A stretch of 64,000 bases of DNA from Pisolithus tinctorius (Eukaryota; Basidiomycota; Agaricomycetes; Boletales; Pisolithaceae). Each line of letters opens with the position of its first letter. Within the stretch, counting starts at the first letter, position 1. Shown piece after piece: positions 47,901-59,059 of this stretch. Where the stretch lies: assembly GCA_024663395.1 (NCBI GenBank), contig JANFAH010000033.1:434001-498000 (forward strand). Reading direction: 5' to 3'. A program made the position numbers and the translations under genes. The notes beneath the pieces were generated by a model. That model was not told where the DNA came from and searched no databases. It was given only the letters and a program-made list of their open reading frames with translations.

Positions 47901-49849
47901 GATGGGAGACCGGCCAAAAGAAGGAAGTCCGGAGTGAGCAAGACCGGTCAGGGGCCATGAGGAGGCCTGGAGATGAACACTGCAGAAAAGAGAAAGAAAG
48001 CCGGAGTCAGCAAGACCAGTCAGGGGCTCTAAGGAAGTCCGGAGACAACAGGCCAGACAAGGGCTGACAAGGCCTAGTGTGGGAGGGAAGACCGGAACTC
48101 AGGAGACTGGTCTTAAAGGAGTCCGGAGGTGGAAAAAGCGGACACAAATAGGGGGACCGGAGTTAGCAAGTCCGGTCCAAGGCTACAAAGCCAGGTTGAG
48201 GCCGAGGGACTGGCAGGACGAGCCAGGGTCACAAGGGGACCGGAGTTGGCAAGTCCGGACCAGGGCTGTAAAGCTGGGTGAAACCAAAGGCCTGGCAGGA
48301 CAAGCCAGGGGTGCTAAGGGGAACAGAGTGGTGCACTAATTGACCTGTCTCTACCGAGACCACCAGTTTGGCTTCTGGTGTACCAGAGTACCAACTTGTT
48401 GACCCAGCTAGGATCCTGGGGTAGACTCTAATTGTTTTGTCTCAACCAAGACCACCGGTTTTGGCCTCCGGAGTACAAAGTTACCAACCTGATAACCCGG
48501 TTAGGACCCCGGGGTAGATAGAGGACAGGAAAAGGACCGGAAATGAAGTCAGGGACCGGGATAGGGGCCGGAGGACCGGCAGACCGGTCCTAGACCGAAA
48601 ATCGGGGGTCAGGAGCAAGTCCAAAGGGCTAGCATGCCCAGGGGGTACCTCTAAGTGAAAAGTGAGGCCGGAAAAGAGGTCAGGACCAGGCTAAGGGCCA
48701 GAGGGCTGGCAGACCGGTCTTAGACCAAAACAGAGGTGTCACGTGCTAGCTAAGACCACCAGAGCCGAGGCCCGGTGCAAGTCCAAAGGACAAGCACCAC
48801 CCCGAGGCCGAGGTGACTAGTGCAGGACCGGGACAATGGGCAGGAGACCCGGGAGGGGTCTGTAAGGAACAGAAAAGGTCTGAGGAGAGCCAGGACCGGT
48901 CCAAACCTAGTAACAGGTCTAGACAAGTCCGGGTGAGGTGGCTGAATCAAACCGGGGCTGAGAGGGCCAGTAACAAAGGGCAGGAGGCCGAGGGAAGTGG
49001 CAAACTGGCTTCAGACAAGTCCAAGTGAGTGTGGACAAGCCAACCCAGGGCCGGACAGGCTGGTGACAGACAGTTCTGGAGACTGGAAAGGGGGTCCAGG
49101 GCTCCAAGGCCAGTGTAGCAAAGGCTGAGGGTGGAGACCGGACCCAAAAACTGCTGAAGCCGAGTGCCGATGGGGAACCAGGGAAGGTGTTGAGGGCTGG
49201 GACTGGCCAAGTCCAGGCTTGGGGGCTGCACCGGAGGTGCACAGACGTCCAAAGACCAACACTGGGGAGTCAGGAGGTCAAATGAGTGATGAGATCCCAG
49301 TGTTCAGTACAGTAGAACTGGACGAAGACAGCTGGGCTAGAGTGCTGGGATGACTGAAGTAAGGACTGTGGTGAAGACCGGGGTGACCAGCCAGGGGTCA
49401 GAGGTAGCTCGGGGGAGCTAACAGAAGTGAGTCCGGTTGATGAGGCCGGCTCAGGGGCAAGTCTGGAGAGTAACTCTGACTTGGGAGTGGGCTCAGGCGT
49501 GAACCCAGGTTGGTAGTGAGTCTGGATGTTGAGTCCGACTCAGGGGTTGACATGGCCGGTCCGGAGTCAGGAGAAAACGAGTGGCAGGCAGGGATCAGGA
49601 GTAAGGGAATGGATGCATTAAGTTTTGACTACTAAGGACATAGTGTCAGGGGTAATGCGACCCGGGGGTGTGCAGAGTGCCAAGGGGTGCCGGGTTACCT
49701 CTCTGCTTTAGCAGAGATCTCCAGGTTGGGCTCCGGAGTCAGACGAGAGGTACCCCGATGAGTCCCAATGGGCAAGGTCATGGGTAGGGGCTCTAGAGCA
49801 GGACCTAGACATGATGAAGTGACTTGCACAAGTGTGAGTCAGAATATAC
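44962..49849. other. L interior, no coding signal, CCGG-rich with short tandem repeats
   Basis: No ORF with domain similarity; minus-strand ORFs such as 47150-47547 and 48919-49262 are Pro/Leu/Ser-rich by composition only. The text is saturated with ACCGG, CCGGAG and AAGGCCGG words. Tandem duplications: two ~84-bp units at about 48155-48322, two ~92-bp units at about 48338-48522 (both ending in GGGGTAGA), and two ~110-bp units at about 48530-48740. Confidence 0.7.
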
Positions 49850-50753
49850 TGTGAAGTACGGGTTTACCCTCGGGTGACCAGGCTTCAAGACCGGGTGACA
49901 GGGGCTGAGTCCGAGTGGCCAGAGTCAAGGCCGAGAGACAGGGGCCAAGTCCGGTTGGACCGGAGTTGAGGCCAGAGGTTAGGGGCTAAGTCCGGAGGAC
50001 CGGACTTAAGGCCGGGAGCGTGGGAACAAGGCCGGTAGCGTGGGAAACCGACCGGTGTTGGAGTGCGCACAAGGGGAAGCCGGTCCGGGGTTGGATCTAC
50101 CTCCCTTGGTCTCAGCTTATGTGCTGTACCCTTATGCAAGCCGGGGAGAGGTCCAGGACAGGGGTCGGGGATAGCTTAAGGCTCGGCCTTAGCTATAGAG
50201 TAGTCTCGGGGTGTAGTACAGGAGTTGAGGGTAATACTTAATTGATATTCTGACTGAGGGTACTACGACGTATGTACAGGGGTTAAATACATGAGGCCGG
50301 TCCGGAGTAAAGGACATGAAGCCGGACTTGTTAATAAGCTATTAGCAAGAAGATTAGCAAGAGAGTGGATAGCCACAGAGGCTGTGCAGAGACTAATAGC
50401 TAAAGTCTGGGTGACCGGCATAACCGGGGTCGGACACAGGATTGTACAGTAAGCAAAGTCTGATGAACACGCTAGACTAAATATAGTACAAACAAAGGGA
50501 AACAGACCGGAGTTATGTCCGGGTGACCCGGACATAGACCTGGGAGGACTGGGGTGGAGCAGTGCAAGGCCGAGAGGCCGAAATGGACCGGAGATAGGGG
50601 TAAAACACCGGACTTGAGTTATGCAGGCCGGAGTTGAGTTATCTAGGGCCGGGACTGGGTTTTCTAGGCTGGACTAGGACCGGAGTTGACCGGAGATAGG
50701 GGCTAGGGGTCCGGACTGGATTGAGTCCGAGTCTGAGAGTCATGGATATGACA
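49850..50753 (-). repeat. L 5' LTR, 904 bp
   Basis: Begins (plus strand view) TGTGAAGTACGGG and ends GGATATGACA, then the GTTCC duplication. Nearly identical to 44095-44961, so L transposed fairly recently relative to the decay of J. Confidence 0.85.
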
Positions 50754-50870
50754 GTTCCCCTCTACTCCATCCCACCAGTCCAGCTTTGGCTGTTTGACAG
50801 CACCTCCAACTTGGTCATCACCCAGGCAGCAGATCTCATCTTCATCTTTCCCTCCAGTGATGCACCCCGG

Positions 50871-51336
50871 TGTAGGGAACATGAACCTTTTCCCTATGAG
50901 AAGTCGCACTTCGGTTGGGTCGAAGGGGAAGTTTGAGGGTGAAGAGTGTAGGAGAGAGTCGAGGGGGATTTGAACTTAGGGGTTGTGGCTGAGAAAGACT
51001 TGGTGTCGAGAGATAGAGAGCTGACTAAGCATGCAGGTGGTCACAGCGTGGGCCATGTCACTTGAAAGCTACAGTACACCAGGGAGAACTACACTACACT
51101 AGCTACCACTGTTTACTCTGTGCTCTTGCCTTTGGGAGAGCAAACTTCAGCTCCCTTTTTTGCCAAGGTTCTTCTTTAGGGACAGGATATATTTTTCTCG
51201 GGCAAGTTCCCTCTTTGTTTGTCTAAGGTACTTACCCTGCATCCAGAGCAAAGCCCCTTCAGGGTCGACCTGACTTGAGCAGAACATACTTCTTCTGGAG
51301 TCAGAGTTCTTGGCCATCAGAAATCACATTGTTACA
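50871..51336 (+). mobile_element. Solo LTR, family F, 466 bp
   Basis: TGTAGGGAAC to TTGTTACA, flanked by CCGG and CCAG (4 bp, one CpG-type change). The first ~330 bp match 26009-26338 in reverse. Host frame resumes as [20 protein letters not shown]. The right boundary is set by the host frame and the flank, so it is less certain than the left. Confidence 0.65.
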
Positions 51337-53150
51337 CCAGTCACCCTCTATGTAACCCTGCTGGACTCTGAGTGCAAGGCAGTCTTAGGATACAACTGGC
51401 TCACCCAACACAATCTGTCGATTGACTGGGTCTCGAGCAGTATTAGATTCCAGATGCCTGTACAACGAGTGCCAGACCCCCCAACGTCACCCCCTGACCC
51501 CGAGCCTTCGGCTCTAATGAGCATCTGACCCCACAATTAGAGAAACCGGTTGCACCAGGCTTGACTTGCCCACCTATCGCCTTCATCAATGCCATGGCCT
51601 ATGTCTGGGCATGTAAACTCAAAGGGTCTTCTCAGTTCAGCCTCCAGCTCCATCCCTCAGCTCTCACTTCCCTTCAGTCTTCAAAAGTAGAAGATGCACT
51701 GAACCTCTCCGGCATTCCACCGGAGTACCATGAGTATGCCAACATGTTCAGTAAATCCAAAGCCACTACCCTAGCACCCCACCAAGAACACAATCTTAAG
51801 ATCGAGCTGGAAGGAGACTCATCACCACCCCTTGGCCCTATCTACTCCCTGTCACCAGTAGAGCTTGAAGCTCTCTGGGCCTTCCTAGACGAGCATCTGG
51901 CTACTGAGTTCATCTGACTGACCTCTTCCCCCCATGGAGCACCAGTCCTCTTTGTCAAGAAGAAGGATGGCTCCCTTTGGCTTTGTGTTGACTTCTGGGG
52001 CTTGAACAAAATCGCTAAAAAGGACTGTTACCCACTACCCCTCATCACAGATCTCCTGGACTCGCCATCCTGGGCCAAGGTTTACACCAAAATCGACCTC
52101 AGACACACGTATCACCTAGTCCGGATTGCCAATGGTGATGAATGGAAAACTGCATTCCACACTCAGTATGGGTCCTTTGAATGGCTTGTCATGCCTTTTG
52201 ATCTGTCCAATGCCCTGGCAGTGTTTCAATGCTTCATCAACACAGTGTTTGCTGACCTCCTAGACATATGCATCATGGTCTACCTGGATGACATACTCAT
52301 CTACTCCAACAACAAGAACTCACACTGGCAGCATGTTAAAGAGGTTCTGCGCTGACTCTGGAAACATGGCCTGTATGCCAAACTGGAAAAATGTGAGTTC
52401 CATTCCAAATCAGTAGAATACCTAGGCTACTGTCTTTTGCCAACTGGCCTCACCATGTCCATCAAAAAGATCAAAGCTGTCTGCAACTGGCCTGAACCCC
52501 AGAAGGTCAAGGACATTCAGTCCTTCCTAGGCTTTGCCAACTTCTACCAATGCTTCATCTACAACTACTCAGACATCATTGTCCCCTTGACCCACCTTAT
52601 GCAAAAAAACATACCCTGGAACTTCTCCAAGGAGTGCCAGTTGGCCTTCAATAAGCTCAAAGAAGCTTTCACCACCACTCCTATCCTTACTCACTTTGTT
52701 CCTGGTGCTCAGCTCACAGTGGAAACTGATGCCTCAGACTATGCCATTGCTGGCATACTGTCCATTACCAGTGAAGACAACCAACTTTGCCTGGTCTCCT
52801 TTTACTCCTGGACACTGTCTGTGCCAGAACTCAACTATGACACCCATGATAAGGAGTTGCTTGCTATCTTTGAAGCCTTCCAGGCCTGGAGACACTACTT
52901 GGAGGGTGCCCCTCTACCCATTGATGTGGTCACTGACCACAAAAACCTAGAATACTTCTCAACCTCTAAGGTACTCACATGCCAGCAAGCCCAGTGGTCC
53001 AAGTACCTGTCACAGTTCAACCTCATCATCTGTTTCTGCCCAGGTAAGCTTGGTGCTAAGCCCAATGCTCTCACTAGATGATGGGATGTCTACCCCAAAG
53101 AGGGGGATAGGGGCTATGCCCAGGCAAACCCCCACAACCTCTGACCAGTG
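51337..53150 (+). pseudogene. J reverse transcriptase and RNase H
   Basis: Blocks 51340-51528 (protease end and linker), 51561-51917, then a TGA at 51915-51917 before [20 protein letters not shown] palm [13 protein letters not shown] (about 52077-52115), catalytic [11 protein letters not shown] (about 52275-52310), TGA at 52353-52355, thumb FLGFANFYQCF (about 52525). RNase H VETDASDYAIAGILS (about 52720-52765), DKELLAIFEAFQAWRHYLE (about 52848-52905) and a TGA at 53079-53081. Catalytic residues are intact. Confidence 0.88.
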
Positions 53151-53234
53151 TTCATGCAAGAACAGCTAGTCTCAGCTCTCCATGCCACATGCTTGGAGTA
53201 CCCCATACTACATGCCAGCCTTCTAATGGACATA

Positions 53235-54807
53235 CAGTGAGGGACAAAAGCGTTGCAATGTTTGTGAGGTGTGACTTGTTGCTGATGTAGCTCAGGCTAT
53301 TCTGCACGGATAATAATGATACCTATACCATTGGAAAGGGGTGACTCTAAGCTTTCCAGAGCACTAAGGTTCAGTCCAAACAAAGCAATACATGCCAAGA
53401 TACACCCTATTCTTTCTGAAAAGTGCATTGCAACGCTTTTGTCCCTGACTGGTGAAATCATGAAATGTGACCTTTTGATGGGATTAAGGGCATGGAGGAT
53501 GGGAAAAAATGCTTACATAATAAACCACATGATCATCCAGATGATTTGTCAGCATGTAAACAATGACAAACATTGGACTTGTACCATTAATCCTCCCTCT
53601 TTTACCACAACTCATGAAATCATCTCTCTAGCTCACATGGTCATTTTCTCAAGGAATTCTTATCAAATACTGGTGGCCACAACAGTGCCATCAGTATAAC
53701 ATGCTCTCAGAACAATCAGTCCCTTGAAAAACCTGCTGTCAGTCATTTCCTGGACTGTTTACCCCCCCATGCCTGATGTGTTCTGGGACTAATCAGTACT
53801 TGGAAGGCTGAGAATGTTTTGGAGGTCAATCTGGCACTTCAGAACATGATGTACAAACCAGTCCCCTCTCAACCAATGCATTTCTGGCACAGGGACAGTG
53901 GTATGGAAGTTAGGGCAAGACAAAATCCTCTTTACCCCTGGGTGTCATCAGAAGGATATGCCACTGAACTGCCATGGAGCAGAATCCTGTGCTTCCATCT
54001 GGCCCTGAATATTGCCTTTGGTCACATATGACCAAATAATCCTTCCCCAGTCATCTACAGTTCAGATCAGAGCAAGATCTAGTGAACCCTCTTATGGTGC
54101 TCAGAGCACAAGGAGGTTTTGTCTCACCCCGACTTCCATATCAGTGTTCCTGGGCCAGAAATGCATTGGTTGAGAGGGGACTGGTTTGTACATCATGTTC
54201 TGAAGTGCCAGATTGACCTCCAAAACATTCTCAGCCTTCCAAGTACTGATTAGTCCCAGAACACATCAGGCATGGGGGGGTAAACAGTCCAGGAAATGAC
54301 TGACAGCAGGTTTTTCAAGGGACTGATTGTTCTGAGAGCATGTTATACTGATGGCACTGTTGTGGCCACCAGTATTTGATAAGAATTCCTTGAGAAAATG
54401 ACCATGTGAGCTAGAGAGATGATTTCATGAGTTGTGGTAAAAGAGGGAGGATTAATGGTACAAGTCCAATGTTTGTCATTGTTTACATGCTGACAAATCA
54501 TCTGGATGATCATGTGGTTTATTATGTAAGCATTTTTTCCCATCCTCCATGCCCTTAATCCCATCAAAAGGTCACATTTCATGATTTCACCAGTCAGGGA
54601 CAAAAGCGTTGCAATGCACTTTTCAGAAAGAATAGGGTGTATCTTGGCATGTATTGCTTTGTTTGGACTGAACCTTAGTGCTCTGGAAAGCTTAGAGTCA
54701 CCCCTTTCCAATGGTATAGGTATCATTATTATCCGTGCAGAATAGCCTGAGCTACATCAGCAACAAGTCACACCTCACAAACATTGCAACGCTTTTGTCC
54801 CTCACTG
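53235..54807. mobile_element. Foldback transposon copy 2, 1573 bp, TA target duplication
   Basis: Same length and ends as 29863-31435, with TA on both sides (53233-53234 and 54808-54809). Arms about 677 bp (53235-53911 and 54131-54807). The ~219-bp centre is inverted relative to copy 1, meaning the insertions have opposite orientation or the centre flipped by recombination between the arms. It interrupts J between RNase H and the integrase zinc finger. Confidence 0.9.
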
Positions 54808-57272
54808 TAGAACAACTACACAAAGAAATACTCGCTGCACTACCCTTGGACCCACTGTCCCAACACCAACTCACAGACACCTCCAACCCTCGGTGGTTGA
54901 TCAATAGCACTGGCCTGCTGCACCTTGATAACCAGATCTATGTACCAGATGCCAACAACCTTCAGCTCAAGGTCCTTCAGTACAAGCATGATCACCCGCT
55001 GTAGGGAGCCGTATACTCCCTGAGGCTGGAACAGGAACCTGTCACTAAATTCTGCAGGCCTCTATGACAAACCCATTTCAGAATTTTTCCTGCTCGTGAC
55101 CTCGTGTTTCCTCCCAACCCCTGTCGCCTTCGGAGTTTCTACCGACCTTCCGCATGTCACTCAGTCATCAAAACGCTGATCTGGAAATTCCGCATTCGTG
55201 CAGAGTCATCCAGAATTCAGTAGCCGTGCCTCCCCTCAGCCACATCACCAGTCGTCCGTGCCACTTTCCTCTAAAAAACTCCAGATTCCCCTGTTGCCCT
55301 AAATTCCGCAAGCTGGACTTCGTGCCAGTATGCTACGCTCTGCCCTCCTGTGCCACTCAGCTCCACCTCCCACTTGTACGCATACTCTCGTTCTGTTGGA
55401 AGATACCCCTTACTGTTGTCCCGCTCTTGCTCTCGTCTACTACCCAACAGTCTATTTCACGTGCTTCTGTATTTCGCTGATGTCTGACGTCCCTTCCTTT
55501 ATTTTCCGGTCTTTTAGTTTTCCTGCCCCACCTTACTCCGACTCGTACCTACTTTCCCTGTACTATATAATTCTGCCATGATGTCGGAAAATAGAGCACC
55601 CACCTTTTGAGTCGCTATCCGTGTGTGTTCTGCAAGTTCGAGAGTTTCAAGAGTCTAAAGTGCGTACATAGAGTCTGCTGCGTCTTCAGTGTCCCCAGAG
55701 GTCTTCGTGTCTCCTGCGTCCTCCAGCCCTGCACACCTAATCCCGTGTCCCTTTCGCTTCGAATTCGCTCCTCTTGATGTGTAGCGACCCCTCAGAATTT
55801 CATATACCCATCTTGCTGTTCCTCATGCGTCTACATCTGCCTGGAATTAAATTCCGCATCTCTCGCTCAAATTTCCCCACCGCTTCTAAGCCCTTTCTCG
55901 ACCTCTCCTTCCACACAGTACCCCTTGGGACGATCCTAGGGAATTCTCCCTTCACCCTTCCTCTAGTCGCACGCTTCCCAGAAGTCGTGTCTCACACCAC
56001 TGTCAGGACACTTAGGCCAGAATCAGATGTTGGAACTGATCTGGCGAGAGTACACCTGGCCCAGCATTTGCACCTTCGTCAAGGAGTATGTGAGGTCCTG
56101 CACTACATGCGCAAGAGCCAAAACACCCAGACACCAACCATATGGCACCCTGAAACAATTGCTGATACCAGAAAAGCCATGGAACTCCATCTCTATGGAT
56201 TTCATTGAGCACCTACCAGCATCCGGTGGTCACACTGCTATCCTGGTGGTCATTGACTGACTGTCCAAGCAGGCTATATTCATACCCACCCATGACACTA
56301 TTACCTCCCCCAAGCTTGCTAAGCTCTTTCTACTCCATGTCTTCTCAAAACACGGTGTCCCAGCACATGTAACCTCCGACCAAGGCTCTGAATTTGTCTC
56401 ACACTTCTTCTGGTCCTTGGGTAAAGCACTGGATATGCACCTACACTTCACTTCTGGATACCACCTGGAAGGAGATGGCCAGACTGAACAAGCAAACCAG
56501 ACCTTGGAACAGTACCTCCAGGTATACTGCAACTACCAACAGGACAACTGGGCCGAGTTACTTCTGTTGGCTGAGTTTGCCTACAACAATGCCCCAAGTG
56601 CCACCACTGGTGTTTCCCCTTTCTTTGCCAACAAGGGCTATCACCCTAACCTCTCAGTCTTCCCCGAAAGGGACTTGTCCTTGGCACAGGCTAGGGACTA
56701 TGCCATGGACCTAGACAAACTACACCAGTTCCTATGTGAAGAGATGGCACTAGCCCAGGCTAGATACCAAGGTCCGGCAGATACAAAAAGGCTACCAGCA
56801 CCCAAGATCAACCTCAGTGATCAGGTCTATGTCAAAGCCAAGTACTTCTGGACCACAAGGCCATCACAGAAACTCACTGACAAGAACCTAGGCCCCTACT
56901 CAGTAATAGCCCAACCTGGCACCCACTTGTTCACCCTTCATCTCCCAGACTCCATGTGTGCAGTACACCTGGTGTTCCACATGTCACAACTAGAACCAGC
57001 ACATCCCAATGTCATCCCAAACCAAACACAGCCACCACCACCACCGGTCGAGGTGGATGGTGAACCAGAGTACGAGATTGCTGAGATCCTCGACTCAAAG
57101 GTAGACCAGTGACAAAAGTGCAAACTACAGTACTTGGTGCACTGGGCTGGCTATGAGGGCACCAATGAGGAAACATCCTGGCTGCCAGCCACCGAGCTGG
57201 GCAATGCTGAGGACCTACTCATGGCTTTCCACACCAGTTATCCTGGTAAACCTGGACTGACCTCTAGCTGAA
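54808..57272 (+). pseudogene. J integrase and chromodomain, split by a family K LTR
   Basis: Starts VEQLHKEILAALPLDP (54810 on) to HDHPL at 55000; after the LTR it resumes SGHLGQNQMLELIWREY (about 56004). Zinc-finger cysteines in RSCTTCARAK (about 56090). Catalytic Asp in ISMDFIEHLP (about 56195), Asp in TSDQGSEFVS (about 56375), Glu in DGQTEQANQ (about 56475): the DDE triad is intact. TGA at 56258-56260 and at 57110-57112. GPY-type motif NLGPYSVI (about 56890) and a chromodomain (PEYEIAEILDSKV to WLPATELGNAEDL, about 57065-57215). The order RT, RNase H, integrase, chromodomain is that of chromoviruses. Confidence 0.88.
55002..55998 (+). mobile_element. Solo LTR, family K, ~1 kb
   Basis: Inserted in the integrase N-terminus. 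Flanks CGCTG (54997-55001) and CACTG (55999-56003) differ by one CpG-type change and restore HPLSGHLGQNQM in frame when one is removed. A TATATAATTC box lies near 55563. Unlike its neighbours it keeps many TCG, ACG and GCG sites. Exact termini are uncertain by a few bases, as the start could be read as TGTAGGG at 55000. Confidence 0.65.
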
Positions 57273-57898
57273 ACAACCATCTACACTTTCTCTTCTCTCC
57301 TCCTTCCTTGTAGTTACCTTCTCTTACTATAGCAGGATAGTTGACGCATTAAAAAAGAAAGATATATATACACGGTATTTACATTTACATTGGCATTCGG
57401 CTCAGGCCAGCATACTCACTTGGAATCCCCCTTGAACACCTCCCCCTCGCTCATCTGAAGCTCCTTGTCCTCCCTACTCTCTGACCCGGTGTAAGTGATG
57501 TATTTAGCGATCCTAGGGAGTCCTGGGGACTCCTGAGGGTAGATAGAAAGGGGTCAGGTTTGACCCAGAGGAGCTCTGAGCTTGGAGTGGTAAAAAGAGG
57601 TAAAGGAGTGACTGGAGTTGGTCAAAATGAATGGAGTGGGGAAACAAGTGAGTAATGGCATCTGGTGGTTGTCTGGGAGTGCCTCAGCAAGGGCTTTTCG
57701 CAGTCTTTCTTTCGCAGTCTTCAATTTCACAGTCTTTGCAGTCTGGTTCCTTCTTTTTTTTTTTTGTTGTGTACTGTAGACCTAAACTAGTGCGCAAAAA
57801 TGCTGACTAAGCTACCAAAAATGCGCCACAAAGGTAGGCTAAGTATCACTAATGTAAAATCAAAGCAAAAACACAATAGAAAAGATAAAATAATTGAA
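57273..57898. other. J 3' non-coding stretch
   Basis: No gene seen. A T-run near 57750-57765 and an A-rich segment near 57830-57895 could serve the antisense gene as a terminator region. Confidence 0.5.
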
Positions 57899-58919
57899 TC
57901 ACCTCAGTAGGGAGTACTTATTCCCTACACTGGACCACTGACCCTTCATGCACATGTCCTCAGGCTGGCACATGATCCTCTCGTCCAACTCCACCCCCGC
58001 TCCCTCGCAATCTGACTGGAGGCTCTTGAGCTCCAGGGCTGCCATGTCTGAGTGCAGCTCTTTGCTGGACTCAGATGCCAGGGGGGTCAGACAAAGGACA
58101 AACTTGAACTCACCCAGCAAATCACCTAGCTGGCTGTTGAACCAGTGCTGGGTCTCCCTCCTGGCTCGCATTTCTGTGGTCTGACGGTCAATAGCAGCTG
58201 CAATCAGCTCAAAACCCTTGGTCACCACCACAACCAAAGGATCAGAGGAGGTGGTAGTGGACGCTACCACTCCCAAGGGGCCGGCTTCTGACTCACCGGG
58301 CACCCCAGACCTGGTTCGAACGACTTTCCTCTTCTCCCCAGCCCTCGGCAATGTAGTGTCCTCCAGCGCCCACTTCTTCCCAGACTTCACCCCAGTCTCC
58401 TCAACCTCAGGCTCTACTCCCTCGGGCAGCTTGCACCTGACCTTCATCTTGGTGCACTGATCGCATGTCCTCTTCTTGCACATGACTGAAGGTGCACGAC
58501 ACCTGCCCCTTTTTGCACTGTTTGCACAACCTGGCACCTGCAGCACTGGTACCCTTGTCCTGCACCTTACCCTTCGGCTCTCCTGCTTTCTGCTGCGCCT
58601 GGCCCTCCTGTTCCCAGCGTTCAGCCTCCAACTGCTCCTGCTCTTTCCTCTCAGCCTCTAGCCACTCCCTTTCACACCATTTGGCTTCCACCTGCTCCCT
58701 CTCATGCTGCTTTGCCTCTAGTCGCTCCCTCTCGAGCCTCTCTGCCTCAAGCCAGGCAGCCTCTTCCCTTGCAGCCTTGTGCTGCTTGCGCTTGGCCATC
58801 TTAGCCTGAATGTCAGCTTCTTCATCGTCACTGGTAATCTGGAGCTTGGGTGTGGTGGCCTTCTGGAGACCAGATGGGTCATTGGATTCACACAGAGAGA
58901 CTTGATGAGTAGAGGACAT
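57899..58919 (-). pseudogene. Antisense coiled-coil, cysteine-rich gene carried by J (frameshifted)
   Basis: Minus-strand ORF starts [10 protein letters not shown] at 58919. A long Glu/Arg/Gln-rich coiled coil (about residues 40-115; repeated REQLEAER-type units) follows, then [11 protein letters not shown] (about 58495-58530). Here a one-base shift is needed to continue into [16 protein letters not shown] (about 58445-58490). After that comes a region with Glu/Ser/Pro and an amphipathic block (about 58080-58250), with stop at 57899. The paired C-X2-C..C clusters rich in Lys/Arg resemble compact zinc-binding or DNA-binding modules; a link to Zn2Cys6-like domains is inference. It lies between pol and the 3' LTR, so it is an accessory gene of the element, not a standard gypsy gene. 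Function unknown. Confidence 0.6.
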
Positions 58920-59059
58920 GATGGAGGGTCAGGGAGAAGCAGTCTTTGCTAAGATGCACCTTTTTAACCCCAGGGAACACATGTTCTACCGACATGGCAA
59001 CTGCTGACCTCATGTACCTTAGGGTGGGTCTCGAGGGCTCAACCCTAAGGGGGGGATAC

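Larger units (their letters stand above)
43149..50753 (-). mobile_element. Element L: 7.6-kb non-coding LTR element (LARD-like), minus strand
   Basis: Flanked by perfect GTTCC duplications (43144-43148 and 50754-50758). LTR termini are TGTCA/TGACA. Orientation is minus, because a polypurine tract (CCTAAGAGGGGGATAC on the minus strand) abuts the left LTR at 44962 and a primer-site-like sequence shared with J abuts the right LTR. The 4.9-kb interior has no gag or pol homology, so L must have been mobilised by proteins from another element. It lies exactly in the J protease frame. Confidence 0.85.

Noticed and set aside
44962..49849. Many 60-126-codon Pro/Leu/Ser-rich ORFs in L
   Set aside because: Composition follows from the CCGG-rich sequence; ORFs exist on both strands without domains or splice logic.
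53316..53699. 127-codon ORF found twice, plus 66-83-codon ORFs in the other foldback copy
   Set aside because: They recur because the arms are inverted copies. No transposase motif, and the two element copies differ in where the ORF ends.
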